A stretch of DNA of 64,000 nt from Deinandra increscens subsp. villosa (taxonomy: Eukaryota > Streptophyta > Magnoliopsida > Asterales > Asteraceae), in contig JBCNJP010000017.1 of NCBI GenBank assembly GCA_039602395.1, positions 21,120,836 through 21,184,835 on the forward strand. The letters run 5' to 3'. Below the pieces are notes generated by a model. The model had not been told where the DNA came from. It ran no database searches and was given only the letters and a program-made list of their open reading frames with translations. Shown piece by piece: positions 45,411 through 56,131 of this stretch. The translations under genes and the position numbers were made by a program. The stretch's first letter is position 1, and every line of letters begins with the position of its first letter.

Positions 45411-45499
45411 GGCTAACTAATCTCTCACATTGTGCAGGAACACTCAAGGACTTTCATTAACCTTGTTTGTTTGTGATAGTGATTGTTCCAGGCACATGA
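45411..45499 (+). pseudogene. Copia A2 gag stop, acceptor-like site and protease start, copy 1
   Basis: GGCTAACTAATC contains the gag stop TAA (45418-45420). A pyrimidine-rich tract then leads to TTGTGCAG (ending 45437), and broken frames carry DSDCSRH, the protease motif. At 45500 the LTR of fragment G interrupts it. The same 89 bases recur at 52665-52753 and there continue into protease. Confidence 0.7.
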
Positions 45500-45836
45500 T
45501 GAAAGTGCGTGAGCATATGGATCTTCTACTTAGTCGTAATGAAATCAAAGTAATACGAGATGAAACACAAAGAGTAAATACAAATGAGCTTTGTATTAAC
45601 CACTGAGACCACAGAGTACACAGAGAATATATGACGCAGAAGCATAAACTGTTAATCTCTACAATACAAGACGACCTATTTATAAGGCTGAAACCCGACT
45701 GGCCGAACCTCAGGTTCGGCCACAAGCTCGGAGTTGTCCGAACTCCAGGTTCGCTGGGAGTTCGGACCTCAGCAATCTTGTGTGATCCGTCTTGCATTCG
45801 ATACTTCACATGACGATCAAGAACCATGTATCAACA
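45500..45836 (-). repeat. 3' LTR of copia fragment G (337 bp)
   Basis: On the coding strand it starts TGTTGATACATGG and ends CACTTTCA, like copia B. The segment 45699-45768 carries CCGAAC/GTTCGG motifs. A TATA-like TTATAAATAG lies near 45685-45676. The tract GAGGGGGAGTT (coding strand) adjoins at 45847-45837. The left flank is CATGA. The uninterrupted site is seen at 52749-52754. Confidence 0.8.
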
Positions 45837-47222
45837 AACTCCCCCTCGACATGTGCAGTATCATCTTCTTTATTCAAACTTGTATCATGTATCTTCAATC
45901 AAACTCTTCCTCGATCTTGACGATGAGTTCAATCTTGAATACTTGACATTTCATCGTGTGTAATCTCTTTATCAACAAGCTTCAGAAGACTTGAAGTTGT
46001 GATGTTCTCATCCCACTTAGAAACCTGTCAACATAAATAATCTTGGTGCAAAATGTCTCTTCGAGACTCCAAGATATTTTGTTTTTGAAAATGATTTCGT
46101 AATTCATGTTGATCAATCGAAAACAAATAAGAAACAAAATCTTTTTGGCTTTTAAAAACTTTATATCAAAACACACCTAAAATCTTTTTGGTACTTTCTG
46201 ATAAGAAAAGTAAAACAATACTGAATTAGACACTATTTTTGTCTTTTGTGAGAAAGATCACAACTTGGGATCATATTGGACATAACATGCTGAGCTACAC
46301 TTCAATTTCGATTATTGAAGCACACAAACCATGCCGATTGCAGATATAATTTGTCCAACTTTAAACTCTAGCACAATCATACTCATAACATCTGGATATG
46401 TTAAGATATTGATTAGTTTTGCATTGACCAGTGTACTCCACACTATCAGACATACTCGGATATGCTTTTTCTTATCACATTTTGTGATTTAATTTGTGAT
46501 TTTTAATCACATAATGATTGTAACCATGATATAGTCAACTGTGTTCCATGCAAAAAGAAATAATAACATTAAATCGTCTACCTTAAGGTTGATCTTTCGA
46601 TACGCAGATAAGGCCTCAGATTTAACAAAATAAGAAAATAAAACAAGTTGAAGTTGTATAACTCAACAACAATCAGGTCGGTACTCCCGTACACGCAGAG
46701 AAAGTCCGATGGGTTATACGAAACACCAAAGAAAATAAAGCAGAACGTCAAACGAACGATCAGGTCGATCTTTCGATACACAGAGAAAGTCCGATCGTTT
46801 GACAAAATAAAGAAAATTAAACAAGTTTAAATCTTTGCAAAATGAACACATGTATACACAGTGACTTCTCATTTTATTTTTCACATATCTTTTTCTTGAT
46901 ATATCATGAGACATGCATCAAGATGTTGTCCACTAGTTCAAGCATCAGATTTAGTGTATATCACATTTGCATACTTTTTGATTTGCCCAGCCTACCTTGC
47001 ACAACGATCAAATGGTCTTATGGCTGTTTCATCTACTTTATCCATGAGTCAGACACTGTCAGCCAATGTACCATTTTTTCCCAAACATCTCGGATACAGT
47101 TTCTCATTTTTCAATGTTTTTGGCTTTTTGCATTTTTCAATGTTTTTGTCTTTTTCAAATTTCCCCCCTAAAAATGACAACTCTATTTATAGATTTTCAT
47201 TTTTACGATTTGAAAAACAACA
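45837..47222 (-). mobile_element. 3' non-coding region of copia fragment G
   Basis: No coding frame. It is colinear with the 3' region of copia E (58273-59800): both contain CAAGATATTTTG followed by AATAAGAAACAAAAT and then ACACACCTAAAATCTTTTTG. Three tandem-type units with TCAGGTCGAT and CGATACGCAGA occur at about 46590-46800. The element is cut at 47222 by a CACTA end. Confidence 0.7.
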
Positions 47223-47403
47223 CACTACACTACGTTAAAAAGTGGCTTTGGCCACGGTTTTTTTGATAACGCATAGCCACTGTTTTGAAAAAAGCGTGGC
47301 CAAAGGTAAGAAATTCTCGTTTTAGCCACACATATTTTGTACCCGTGGCCAAATATATAGCCTTTGGACCCTTTTAGCCACGTATTTTTTTTGTTTATGT
47401 GAC
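47223..47403 (+). mobile_element. CACTA transposon terminus
   Basis: It starts CACTACACTACG and then has six subterminal motifs of the type GTGGC(C/T)A or its complement (GGCTTTGGCCACGG, TAGCCACTG, CGTGGCCAAAGG, TAGCCACAC, CGTGGCCAAA, TAGCCACG). CACTA ends with clustered subterminal repeats are typical of En/Spm elements. Everything beyond 47403 is in the gap, so transposase and the other end are unseen. Confidence 0.7.
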
Positions 47404-47903
47404 NNNNNNNNNNNNNNNNNNNNNNNNNNNNNNNNNNNNNNNNNNNNNNNNNNNNNNNNNNNNNNNNNNNNNNNNNNNNNNNNNNNNNNNNNNNNNNNNN
47501 NNNNNNNNNNNNNNNNNNNNNNNNNNNNNNNNNNNNNNNNNNNNNNNNNNNNNNNNNNNNNNNNNNNNNNNNNNNNNNNNNNNNNNNNNNNNNNNNNNNN
47601 NNNNNNNNNNNNNNNNNNNNNNNNNNNNNNNNNNNNNNNNNNNNNNNNNNNNNNNNNNNNNNNNNNNNNNNNNNNNNNNNNNNNNNNNNNNNNNNNNNNN
47701 NNNNNNNNNNNNNNNNNNNNNNNNNNNNNNNNNNNNNNNNNNNNNNNNNNNNNNNNNNNNNNNNNNNNNNNNNNNNNNNNNNNNNNNNNNNNNNNNNNNN
47801 NNNNNNNNNNNNNNNNNNNNNNNNNNNNNNNNNNNNNNNNNNNNNNNNNNNNNNNNNNNNNNNNNNNNNNNNNNNNNNNNNNNNNNNNNNNNNNNNNNNN
47901 NNN
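47404..47903. other. Assembly gap (500 N) between two copies of the same locus
   Basis: It joins a CACTA end to a TA...CA copia LTR from which 18 terminal bases are missing. The right side repeats sequence already seen at 40645-45499. Confidence 0.95.
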
Positions 47904-48044
47904 CCTTGCCATACTATTCAACCAAAACAAGGTTAAATACACAACCCAAAGGGTATATCGACAGACCTATATTTAGTACAGAGAATACAAACTATTCTAA
48001 TAACCGATGTACAACAAATGCAGGTATAATAAATATGGCTAATA

Positions 48045-51000
48045 CACCCCCTCAGACGGAGCATGAGGAGGACGAATGTTTAGGCTGGACCGGAACCGGG
48101 TGAATAGTTGACGAGGTAATCCTTTAGTAAAAATATCTGCGTACTGAAAATCTGCAGGAATATGAAGGACACGAACATCACCAAGACGAACCTTTTCTCG
48201 GACAAAATGTATGTCAAGTTCAACATGTTTAGTTCGTTGATGCTGCACGGGATTTTCCGATAAGTAAACGGCGGAGATGTTGTCACAATATACAATGGTA
48301 GCTTGCTTTAGTGGAACGTGTACTTCTAACAGTAAGTTTCTTAACCAACTTGTTTCAGCAACAGCATTTGCAACACCCCGATATTCGGCTTCGGCACTTG
48401 ATCTAGATATAGTTGGTTGTCTTTTGGATTGCCAAGATACCAAGTTATCTCCTAAGAAGACACAATAACCAGATGTTGAACGTCTTGAGTCAGGGCACCC
48501 ACCCCAATCAGCATCCGAATAAGCTAGAAGTTTGTGTGATCGGGATGGTGAGATTTGAAGGCCGTGATCGATGGTCCCTTTCAAATATCGGAGAACTCGC
48601 TTCATAAATTGGAAATGAGGTTCACGCGGGGCATGCATAAAAAGACATATTTGTTGAACAGCATACGTAAGGTCCGGCCGAGTGAAAGTAAGGTATTGAA
48701 GAGCACCGGCTAGTTGACGATAAAGGGTGCCATCGGGTATTAAATTTCCACTGGTTGCGCTAAGTTTGGAATTAGTGTCAACGGGGGTGGCGGAGGGTTT
48801 ACAATCCGACATGTGAGCACGTTCCAAAATTTCTTTGGCATAAGTGTATTGAGACAAAAATAAGCCACCGTTACGTGAGGTAACATGCATGCCAAGAAAG
48901 TGATGCAATTTTCCAAGGTCTGTCATTCGAAATTCACTTGAGAGGGACTTCATTATATCTTGAAGAAGCTTGTCATTAGAGGCTGTCAAGATGATATCGT
49001 CTACGTACAAGAGCAAATATGCCATATCATGTCCTTTCTTGTACACAAACAGTGATGAATCACTAGCGGTGCTTCGAAACCCACACGAGATTAAATAGTT
49101 TGCAAACCGTTCGTACCATGCCTTCGGAGCCTGTTTTAATCCATACAACGATTTGGTTAACCTGCAAACATGGTTAGGGTAACGAGGGTCGGTAAAACCA
49201 GGAGGTTGAAACATATAAACTGTTTCATTTAGAGCCCCGTGAAGAAACGCGTTTTTGACGTCGAGTTGGTTAATTTTCCCACCCCGAGATATGGCAAGAC
49301 TGAGAACAGTGCGTATGGTTTTCGGTTTAAGTACGGGACTATAAGTCTCGTCACAATCGATACAAATTTGCTGACTTTTCCCGTTAATTACAAGACGAGC
49401 TTTATACCGTTGAAGTGTACCGTCAGCGTGGAACTTGTGACGGTAGAGCCACATACATCGGATAATGTTGTTGTTTGGTGGCTGAGGTACAAGAAGCCAC
49501 GTTTTATTGTCCTTCAAGGCTTCATATTCTTCGGTCATAGCAGCGTGCCAATGTGGATCAGCGAGGGCTTTAAGATGACAAGCCGGGATTGGTGAGATGG
49601 GTTTGTCAGTGTGGGTGTGAAGGTTGAGACGGGTTTGGGGTTTAGTGATCCCCGCTTTGGATCTAGTAGTCATAGGATGGGTTGGTAAGGATGGGGGAGG
49701 GGGATGTTGGGTAGTGTGGGACGAGACAGAAGTGGTGGGTTGATGGGAGGATGGCGGTGATGAATCTGGTTGAGAACTTAGATGTGGAGAAGGATCAAGT
49801 GGAGTATGTTGTTGAGGACTTAAATTTGGAAACGAAAGTGGGGTATTTGTTGGGTTTTGTGAAGGTGATAAGGGAGTAATTAAGGGTGAGCTAGAAGGAG
49901 GGAAAGGTGACGAGGCAGGGGAGGTGGATAGGCTAGGGGAGGGTGGATCAGTAGGTATAGGAAGTTGTGGGGAAGTTTGTGATGTTGGGTAAAATATAAA
50001 GGGTGAAGGATCACTGTCTAGAAAAGAATAGTCATGAGATGTCATATTGGTGGAAAAAGGGAACATGCTTTCATCGAAGGTTACATGACGAGAGAGGAGA
50101 ACCCGTCCGGTGGAAATTTCAAGACATCTATAGGCACGATAATTTGCAGGATATCCAAGAAAAACACACGGGGTGAACGAGGGGCAAGTTTATGTGGGCG
50201 TGTCGCGGACGTATTCGGGTAGCAAGCACAACCAAAGATTCGTAAGTGATCGTAGGTTGGTTGTTTAAGGTATAAAGCGGAGGTGGGTGTTTGAAAGTGG
50301 AGAAGTTTGGTAGGTAGAATGTTGTGAAGATAACACACGGTGTGAAGAGCCTCAACCCAAAAATTTGGTGGAAGAGAAGCATGTGTGAGAAGGGCAAGCA
50401 TGATTTCATTTATTCGTCTAATCATGCGTTCTGATTTCCCATTTTGTTGGGATGTTTGTGGACATGAAAAACGAAATTGGAGACCATGGTTATTGGCAAA
50501 ATTTTTGAAGTTATGATTATCAAACTCACCCCCGAGATCGCATTGAAAAGATTTTTATTATAATGTGAAATTGGGTGTTGATATATTTATGAAATTGTGA
50601 AAATTTTGTGAAGGTTTCAGATTTAAACTTGAGTGGAAATACCCATGTATATTGGGTTAGGTCGTCGACGAGGACCATGTAATATTTATAGCCATTTTTT
50701 CTTATAATAGGAGATGTCCATAAATCACAATGCACAATGTCAAACGACAAAATGGTACGAGAAGTGGACATGGAAAAAGGAAGACGTCTGTGCTTAGATA
50801 GTTGACATGATTTGCAAACGGAACTTTTGTCACGTTTATTACATTTGATAAATTTATTAGAAACTAGATAATCAAAAACTTGAAATCCCGGGTGGCCAAG
50901 ACGATCATGCCAAGGATCTTGAGAAGTAGTAGCTAGAACAATTGGTGATGAGACGGGATATGTGAACGGGTATAAGCGGCTTGAGCTATTGTGGCGAGTT

Positions 51001-52430
51001 AAAATCCTCCCAGTCATGTAATCCTTCACAGAAAAACCATGAGAGTCAAATTCCACAGAAACATTGTTATCGGTGGTAAACTTTCTAACGGAAATGAGAT
51101 TTTTTATAATGGTCGGTGTGTAAAGGATATTTTTTAAGTGGAGGTCTCGAGTGGTTGTTGATAAAGTTGATTCGCCGGATCCAAGTATAGGCACGCGAGC
51201 TCCATTTCCTACAAAAATTGAGCCAAGAGGACAATTAAAATATGGGTTAGTAATCAAACCTTGGTCACTGGTGATGTGGTCGGTCGCGCCAGAATCCATA
51301 TGCCACTCATTACCATCAGATGCATAAGTCATGGTGGTAAGCGCTTCACCAAGCTGGGTGGGTTCCAAAGGATCACAAGTGGCGATGTGGTCTTGACTAA
51401 CAGATGGTCCAAGACTGTTTGTGCTAGAATTATGCCATGGCGCATGTGGCATCTGGGCAGCCCAAGGCCGAGCCCAGCCTGCTTGAGTAGGGTACGGGGC
51501 TGGTGGCGGAGTCCAGTATGCCCAATAAGGGGCAGGTGTGGGCCAAGCATTTGAGGCATTAGAAGTAACTTGAGGAGCACCAGGGTGGAACCAGGCCACG
51601 TGAGGGTTCTGATGTGAAAAACCACGTCCATTTCCGCTATAATTAGGGCGACGACCAAAATTTCCAGATCTACCTTCTCTTCTCCGGTTACCACGCTGTT
51701 GAATGTCCATGGAGTTTCTTTGATTTGTTTGCGGCAGAGCCTCAGTAGGCTGACGATTGGAGACCACGGCAAGGGCGGTTGGAGGGGTTAGCGACTCACG
51801 AGCTGTTTGCCTCTGAAGTTCAAGACGGAGCATGTTGCAAGCAGTTTCCCAAGGAGGAAGGCTTTGGTTAATATATGCTCCGACAGTGTCGTACTCAGTA
51901 GGTAAGCCACACACAAGTTGCAAAACCAACCGTTGGTCATTGACGGGACTATCGGCATCGTTCAATTGCTCACTCAAGTCTTTAAGCTTTTGACAGTAGG
52001 AATTCAGATTTGGCATGGACTTAAGGGTGAGATTGTTAAATTCATGCTCAAGGGCAGCAACTCTTGCCCCTTTGTTATTAAGGAACAAGGTTTTGATATG
52101 ATTCCATGCCTCATACGCAGTGGAGTCGTTTTGCAAGATGCGTGCCAGAAGTTCGTCAGATAGTGACCCATAAATCTATTGGAGGACAAGAGCATCAAGA
52201 TCGGACCAGGCCTGGTATTCACGATCGTTTTTCTCTGGTGGTGGCGTACCGTCAATATGAGCTGTGACGCGGGTACTACGAGCGTGGATCTGAAAAAGCT
52301 TCACCAATGATGAATAGGTAACCTTTGTTCCGTCAAGGACACGAACACGATGCCGGATGTCGGTTACGGTGTATGCCGGATGTATGGGTTTTGGAGGATC
52401 ATTGGAGGAGGATGGTTTATCGGTGCTCAT
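48045..52430 (-). pseudogene. Copia gag-pol of copy 2 (Ale-like), less broken
   Basis: The start at 52430-52428 begins MSTDKPSSSND. A TGG-to-TAG stop near 52178 interrupts gag, where copy 1 still has Trp. The next open piece (52136-50526, 536 codons) holds the gag domain, an Arg/Gly-rich stretch (residues 148-175) and a Pro/Trp-rich stretch in place of a knuckle. It also holds protease MDSGATDHIT (residues 280-289) and the integrase finger. A frameshift near 50550 is shared with copy 1; a one-base loss near 50175 is specific to this copy. The last open piece (50066-48039, 675 codons) covers the integrase C-terminus, the full RT with LLLYVDD, and RNase H with SSAEAEYRG. Family by impression: Ale/Retrofit. 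Confidence 0.87.
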
Positions 52431-52488
52431 CGTGATGAAACACACAGATGGAAACAAAGGTAGGAAGTTAAAAGGGTTCAGAGAGAGT

Positions 52489-52500
52489 CTCTTGATACCA
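52489..52500 (-). promoter_or_regulatory. Primer-binding site, TA...CA copia copy 2
   Basis: The coding strand reads TGGTATCAAGAG, adjoining the LTR at 52501. Confidence 0.75.
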
Positions 52501-52659
52501 TGTAAGAAGGATTATTCCCCTTGCCATACTATTCAACCAAAACAAGGTTTAATACACAACCCAAAGGGTATATCGACATACCTATATTTAGTATAGAGAA
52601 TACAAACTATTCTAATAACCGATGTACAACAAATACAGGTATAATAAATATGGCTAATA
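52501..52659 (-). repeat. 5' LTR of TA...CA copia copy 2 (159 bp)
   Basis: From TGTAAGAAGG to GGCTAATA on +. Visible changes against copy 1 include GGTTTAATAC for GGTTAAATAC and GACATACC for GACAGACC. Confidence 0.85.
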
Positions 52660-52664
52660 CTAAT

Positions 52665-52920
52665 GGCTAACTAATCTCTCATATTGTGCAGGAACACTCA
52701 AGGACTTTCATTAACCTTGTTTGTTTGTGATAGTGATTGTTCCAGGCACATGATAGGAGGCATCTCTTCACTTCATGACATACAGATCTTAATGGGGAGT
52801 ATGTTCTCCTTGTGAGAGGTAATTCTGAAAAGATTAGCAGAAAAGGTAACACTATATGAATTGTTTGTTTCTTGGCTAACTTGATGTGAAGTATGGTTGT
52901 GCATGAAACAAAACCCATTT
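52665..52920 (+). pseudogene. Copia A2 protease remnant
   Basis: After the gag stop and acceptor-like GTGCAG (ending 52691), frames show DSDCSRHMIGGISSLHD, matching A1 DSGCSRHMTGDISLLQD. After a frameshift GEYVLLVRGNSEKISRKG follows, as in A1 DGGYVSFAGG. Homology to pol fades near 52900 and non-coding sequence follows. Integrase, RT and RNase H are deleted. Confidence 0.75.
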
Positions 52921-54924
52921 CTGAAAATTTTCAAAAGATAAACTTTGAAGGTTAACTTGACCAGTTTTAGTAGATATTTTGTGATGTGTCAGTGTGTTCA
53001 TAAAAAAAATTAAAAAAAAAAAAGGAAAAGGAAAGGTGTGTGTTGTTATTAAAAATTAAAAAGCAAGGGGAAGAATAAAAAAGATGAAATAGTTGACCCC
53101 CCTAAAAAAATTGTGCTTTTTAATTTTTAATTTTTAATTTTTAATCTTTTGTTTGTGTGTTTGAGAAGGTGAGAAGTGAAATAATCTTCCGATCTGAGAA
53201 TGACTGACAGGCGTAAGGCTGAAGTGAAAGACATGCTCCAAGGTGATGTGCTCGGTAGGCTCAGTTCCAAAATCAAAGGTATGGGTCACAACACTTAAAG
53301 ATAAAGTATGTCATTAGACGGGAAACACACACTTAGGTTAGTTGCATGTTCTATTTGACTGCGAAATTGTTCCCGATACACACGCCGGACTCCAAAGGTG
53401 TTGAATCGAAAATCTCAAAAAGTCGGCGTCCCCTCTGTTTTATGTGAGCAACGACCTGGGGATGTCAAAGTCGTTAGTCAGTCTCACCTCTATTTTGCGT
53501 AAGCAAAGACCTGGTGTAGACTGTGCTGACGTGTTAATTAGACGTTCCTCTGTTTTGCATGAGCAAAGACATGGTTAGTCTGTATTAACGTGCTTGCAGA
53601 TCGCTGTATATAATTTACACCTAAAAGATGCCAATGTGCACAGCAAAAGTGACTCTCTAGCGTCTAAATCCCTTTAGCCCTGACTTTGCGACTAGGTAAG
53701 TGTTTGATGAAAGGTTACCACCTGACTGATAAATGCCTCTGAGTTGAAATCGTACAAGTCTTTGTATATTATCCCTATCTCTTAATGATCTGTTCTTTCT
53801 CTTCTCAACCAAGTCTCGAGAAAAGATTTAAAACTCTGGATACGGGTATGTGAAAATATATGGTAGGTAATGATTAAGCTTGATAGACTGCACATATTAA
53901 TTACCTAGGATTTGTGCGTGACTGTCTTGTGTTCATAATTAATATACCTAAAATATAAATAAGTGACAAACAGCCTGGAAAAGAGGAACATGGGTTTAAA
54001 GAGGATAAATATACTAGCAATCACCTGGACGTGTTCGAGTAACAAATGCTGAAAAGGAGTCCTCAGTTCAGACAAAGACGGTTTGATCCCAAATAAAACC
54101 TTCTCGTTTAGTAATCTGGTATGTTTGTTTATTTTTTATTTTTCTTTTTAGTCTTCTTAATTTTTTATTGTTTATTTTTCAACCATGTCAGATTATCTGA
54201 AAGGTTCTTAAATAAGTTTTTGTGCATGAAATAAGTGATAAGAGATATGGGATTCAGGGGAAGTAACCTGTAATCAATGTTAAATAATGTTATTCTCCTG
54301 CTAATCCAGAACCGGGTATTCTATACTGGATAGTGTTTGCGTTTGTTCCATGTTGTGCATGACAGGTTAAATGCAAATGAAATGTCATGGAAAAGAAAAG
54401 TCAATGAGTGATGCTACTGTTCGTGTTGAAGAACCAGCCGGAAAAGGACTTACCCTATGGAAGAATGTGATGCTTAGGGGAAGTTTTTTGGTTGTTCAAG
54501 TGATGCTTCCAAAGACACCATTCACAAGTTGAGGGGAAGCTAAATGCAACATTGCATTTAATGAAGAAAACATGCAAAGCAATCAAATCAAGATATACAT
54601 TCAAGATTGACAAGATAGGGGTTTTCAAACTTTTTACCCTCTGAAGACACCATCAAGTCAAGAAAGTTACTGATGATTCAACAAGGACTCAACATTTTTC
54701 AAGAAGGAGCAAGTATTTGAGAATCCTCCTCTCATTACTTGGTCATCACATGCAGTTCAAGCTAATGCTGATTGAGAGAACACTCCCAAAAGTCTTTCGT
54801 TGTTGTCCAATGAAGATTGTTAAAGAAAAGAATCTTCAACAACTCATGCTCAAGCCAAGGAGAAGATTGCAAGTCTGAAGATTGAAAGTAGAAGACCTTT
54901 AATATCACAAGCCAAGGGGAAGAT
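52921..54924 (+). other. 3' non-coding region of copia A2 with hairpin and tandem units
   Basis: No coding frame. A 15-bp inverted repeat AAAAATTAAAAAGCA/TGCTTTTTAATTTTT (53052-53066 and about 53115-53129) encloses GGGG/CCCC; A1 has the counterpart at 13218-13285. Three units of CCTCTGTTTTGC-TGAGCAAAGACCTGG type lie at 53430-53460, 53484-53514 and 53544-53573. Homology with A1 continues to about 54130. The last part has three AAGGGGAAG-type purine runs, ending in GCCAAGGGGAAGAT (54911-54924), the polypurine tract. The A1 extra gene is absent. Confidence 0.65.
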
Positions 54925-56131
54925 TGTAAGGGAATAATTTGTGGATTGTGTATTAAATAACTCATTGGCAGACTATTTTGTAGGCCTATGCACTTGAATA
55001 GGTGAAAATTAGTTGGGGTTTCATAGTAATAGGTCATTGGGCCATTTTACACATGTTTGGGCCCAATTAGAAAGAGTTTAAGGGGAGTTTAGTGGGCCTT
55101 GAAAGTCAAATACGGGAATTAGAGGTAAATTAGGGTTTTGAGGATGGCTTGTTGACCAAGCTTGTCCTCTCATATATAAGGAACCCTTGTGTTACTTGTT
55201 TAGGGTTATTGATTTTGGTGCTCTACTCAAGGTGTAATCGAAATTCTCTCTAAGAGAATTTCGAATTCCTCAAGGTGTGTGGTAATCGATTTCATTCAAG
55301 CTTTCTACAACCGGTTTTGTAGGATCGTTATTAGCTAGAGTTAAACTAAAACAAAAGCCCTTTACTTGCAAATATAACCCTGCGGAATTAAAGTTATATT
55401 TCACTTTACTTAAGCGATATTTAGTTCTTGTGTATAATGAAAATGCTTGATTTGCAGAAAGATAGTAACAACGAAGTAACAAATACTCGGCACTATTTGC
55501 ATTAACTCAAAGCTACACTATTACAAGTTGTTCAAGAACAGATGATGTGTAAACTATGAGCTAACTAAGCTATATATAATGCTGATGAGATCAATGACAG
55601 CCATTGATCTCATGCGATCTAATCTAGACCGTAAACTATAAAGTCAAATACAAACTACCAAAAGAATAAACATTGACATTTGGAATATCTTGCGTGTTGG
55701 CAGCAACATACTACTTTAGGAGAGCGGCTTGAATCAGATGTAGAAGCATACGAGAAGCTTTTGCAGGATTGGACTTGCTGAAAAGACATCTCAGGAAAAG
55801 TCCGGTTGAACTCATTATCTGGTGGATAATCGAGTTCACCCGGAATATTCGCTAAAGGACAAAACTGCTTCTTTCCGCTTGAACTGCCTCTTCCGCTTGA
55901 TGTGAGAATTTCGCTTCAACTTCAACTTCAACTTCATCCGGAACATAACAAAATTGGCATTCAACCGGAAATCTTCCAAGAGCGATATTCCTTACAGGTT
56001 TGTGTTTTCATCTTGTTTCCATCGTTTCTTTACTATTTTATACGATTATTCTTGAATCATCTATAATCACCGGATTCCGTACGGTGATTAGTAGACTAGA
56101 TATCGCGTGAGGGGTTATTTAGATCCTTACA
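54925..56131 (+). repeat. 3' LTR of copia A2, interrupted
   Basis: It starts TGTAAGGG and ends CCTTACA. The TATA box TATATAAG lies at 55173-55180. The hairpin TCGAAATTCTCT/AGAGAATTTCGA is at 55238-55264, here with loop CTA. A 679-base solo LTR plus a 5-base duplication sits after CCGGTTT. Removing it gives 523 bases, the same as the 5' LTR. Confidence 0.9.
55318..55996 (-). mobile_element. Solo LTR (679 bp) nested in the A2 3' LTR
   Basis: TGTAGGATCG...ATTCCTTACA is flanked by perfect GGTTT duplications (55313-55317, 55997-56001). On the minus strand it starts TGTAAGGAATATC, has a motif-rich segment with TTCCGGTTGAA and CAAGCGGAA units (about 55965-55800), and a TATA-like ATTATATATAG near 55580-55570. 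That is the same order as the other copia LTRs here. No internal region remains. The family is not otherwise seen in the window. Confidence 0.85.

Larger units (their letters stand above)
47904..52664 (-). mobile_element. Copia with non-canonical TA...CA ends, copy 2
   Basis: The left LTR is incomplete (47904-48044, 141 of 159 bases); the right LTR is 52501-52659, followed by CTAAT (52660-52664). The internal part is 4456 bases against 4443 in copy 1. The same host flank follows on the right (52665-52753 equals 45411-45499), so both copies descend from one insertion and not from two. Confidence 0.85.
37625..56131 (+). mobile_element. Copia A2, deletion derivative with several nested insertions
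   Basis: The 5' LTR (37625-38147) and 3' LTR (54925-56131 minus a 684-base insertion) are both 523 bases. The flanks GTTAC and GGTAC match at four of five bases. Inside are a primer site, a TTCGATC leader array, the C-terminal two thirds of gag, a short protease remnant and a 3' non-coding region. The N-terminal gag domain, integrase, RT, RNase H and the A1-type extra gene are absent. Nested inside are the TA...CA copia (40645-45405), fragment G, a CACTA end, a gap, a second copy of the TA...CA copia, and a solo LTR in the 3' LTR. It could only have moved with proteins from an A1-type element. Confidence 0.8.
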
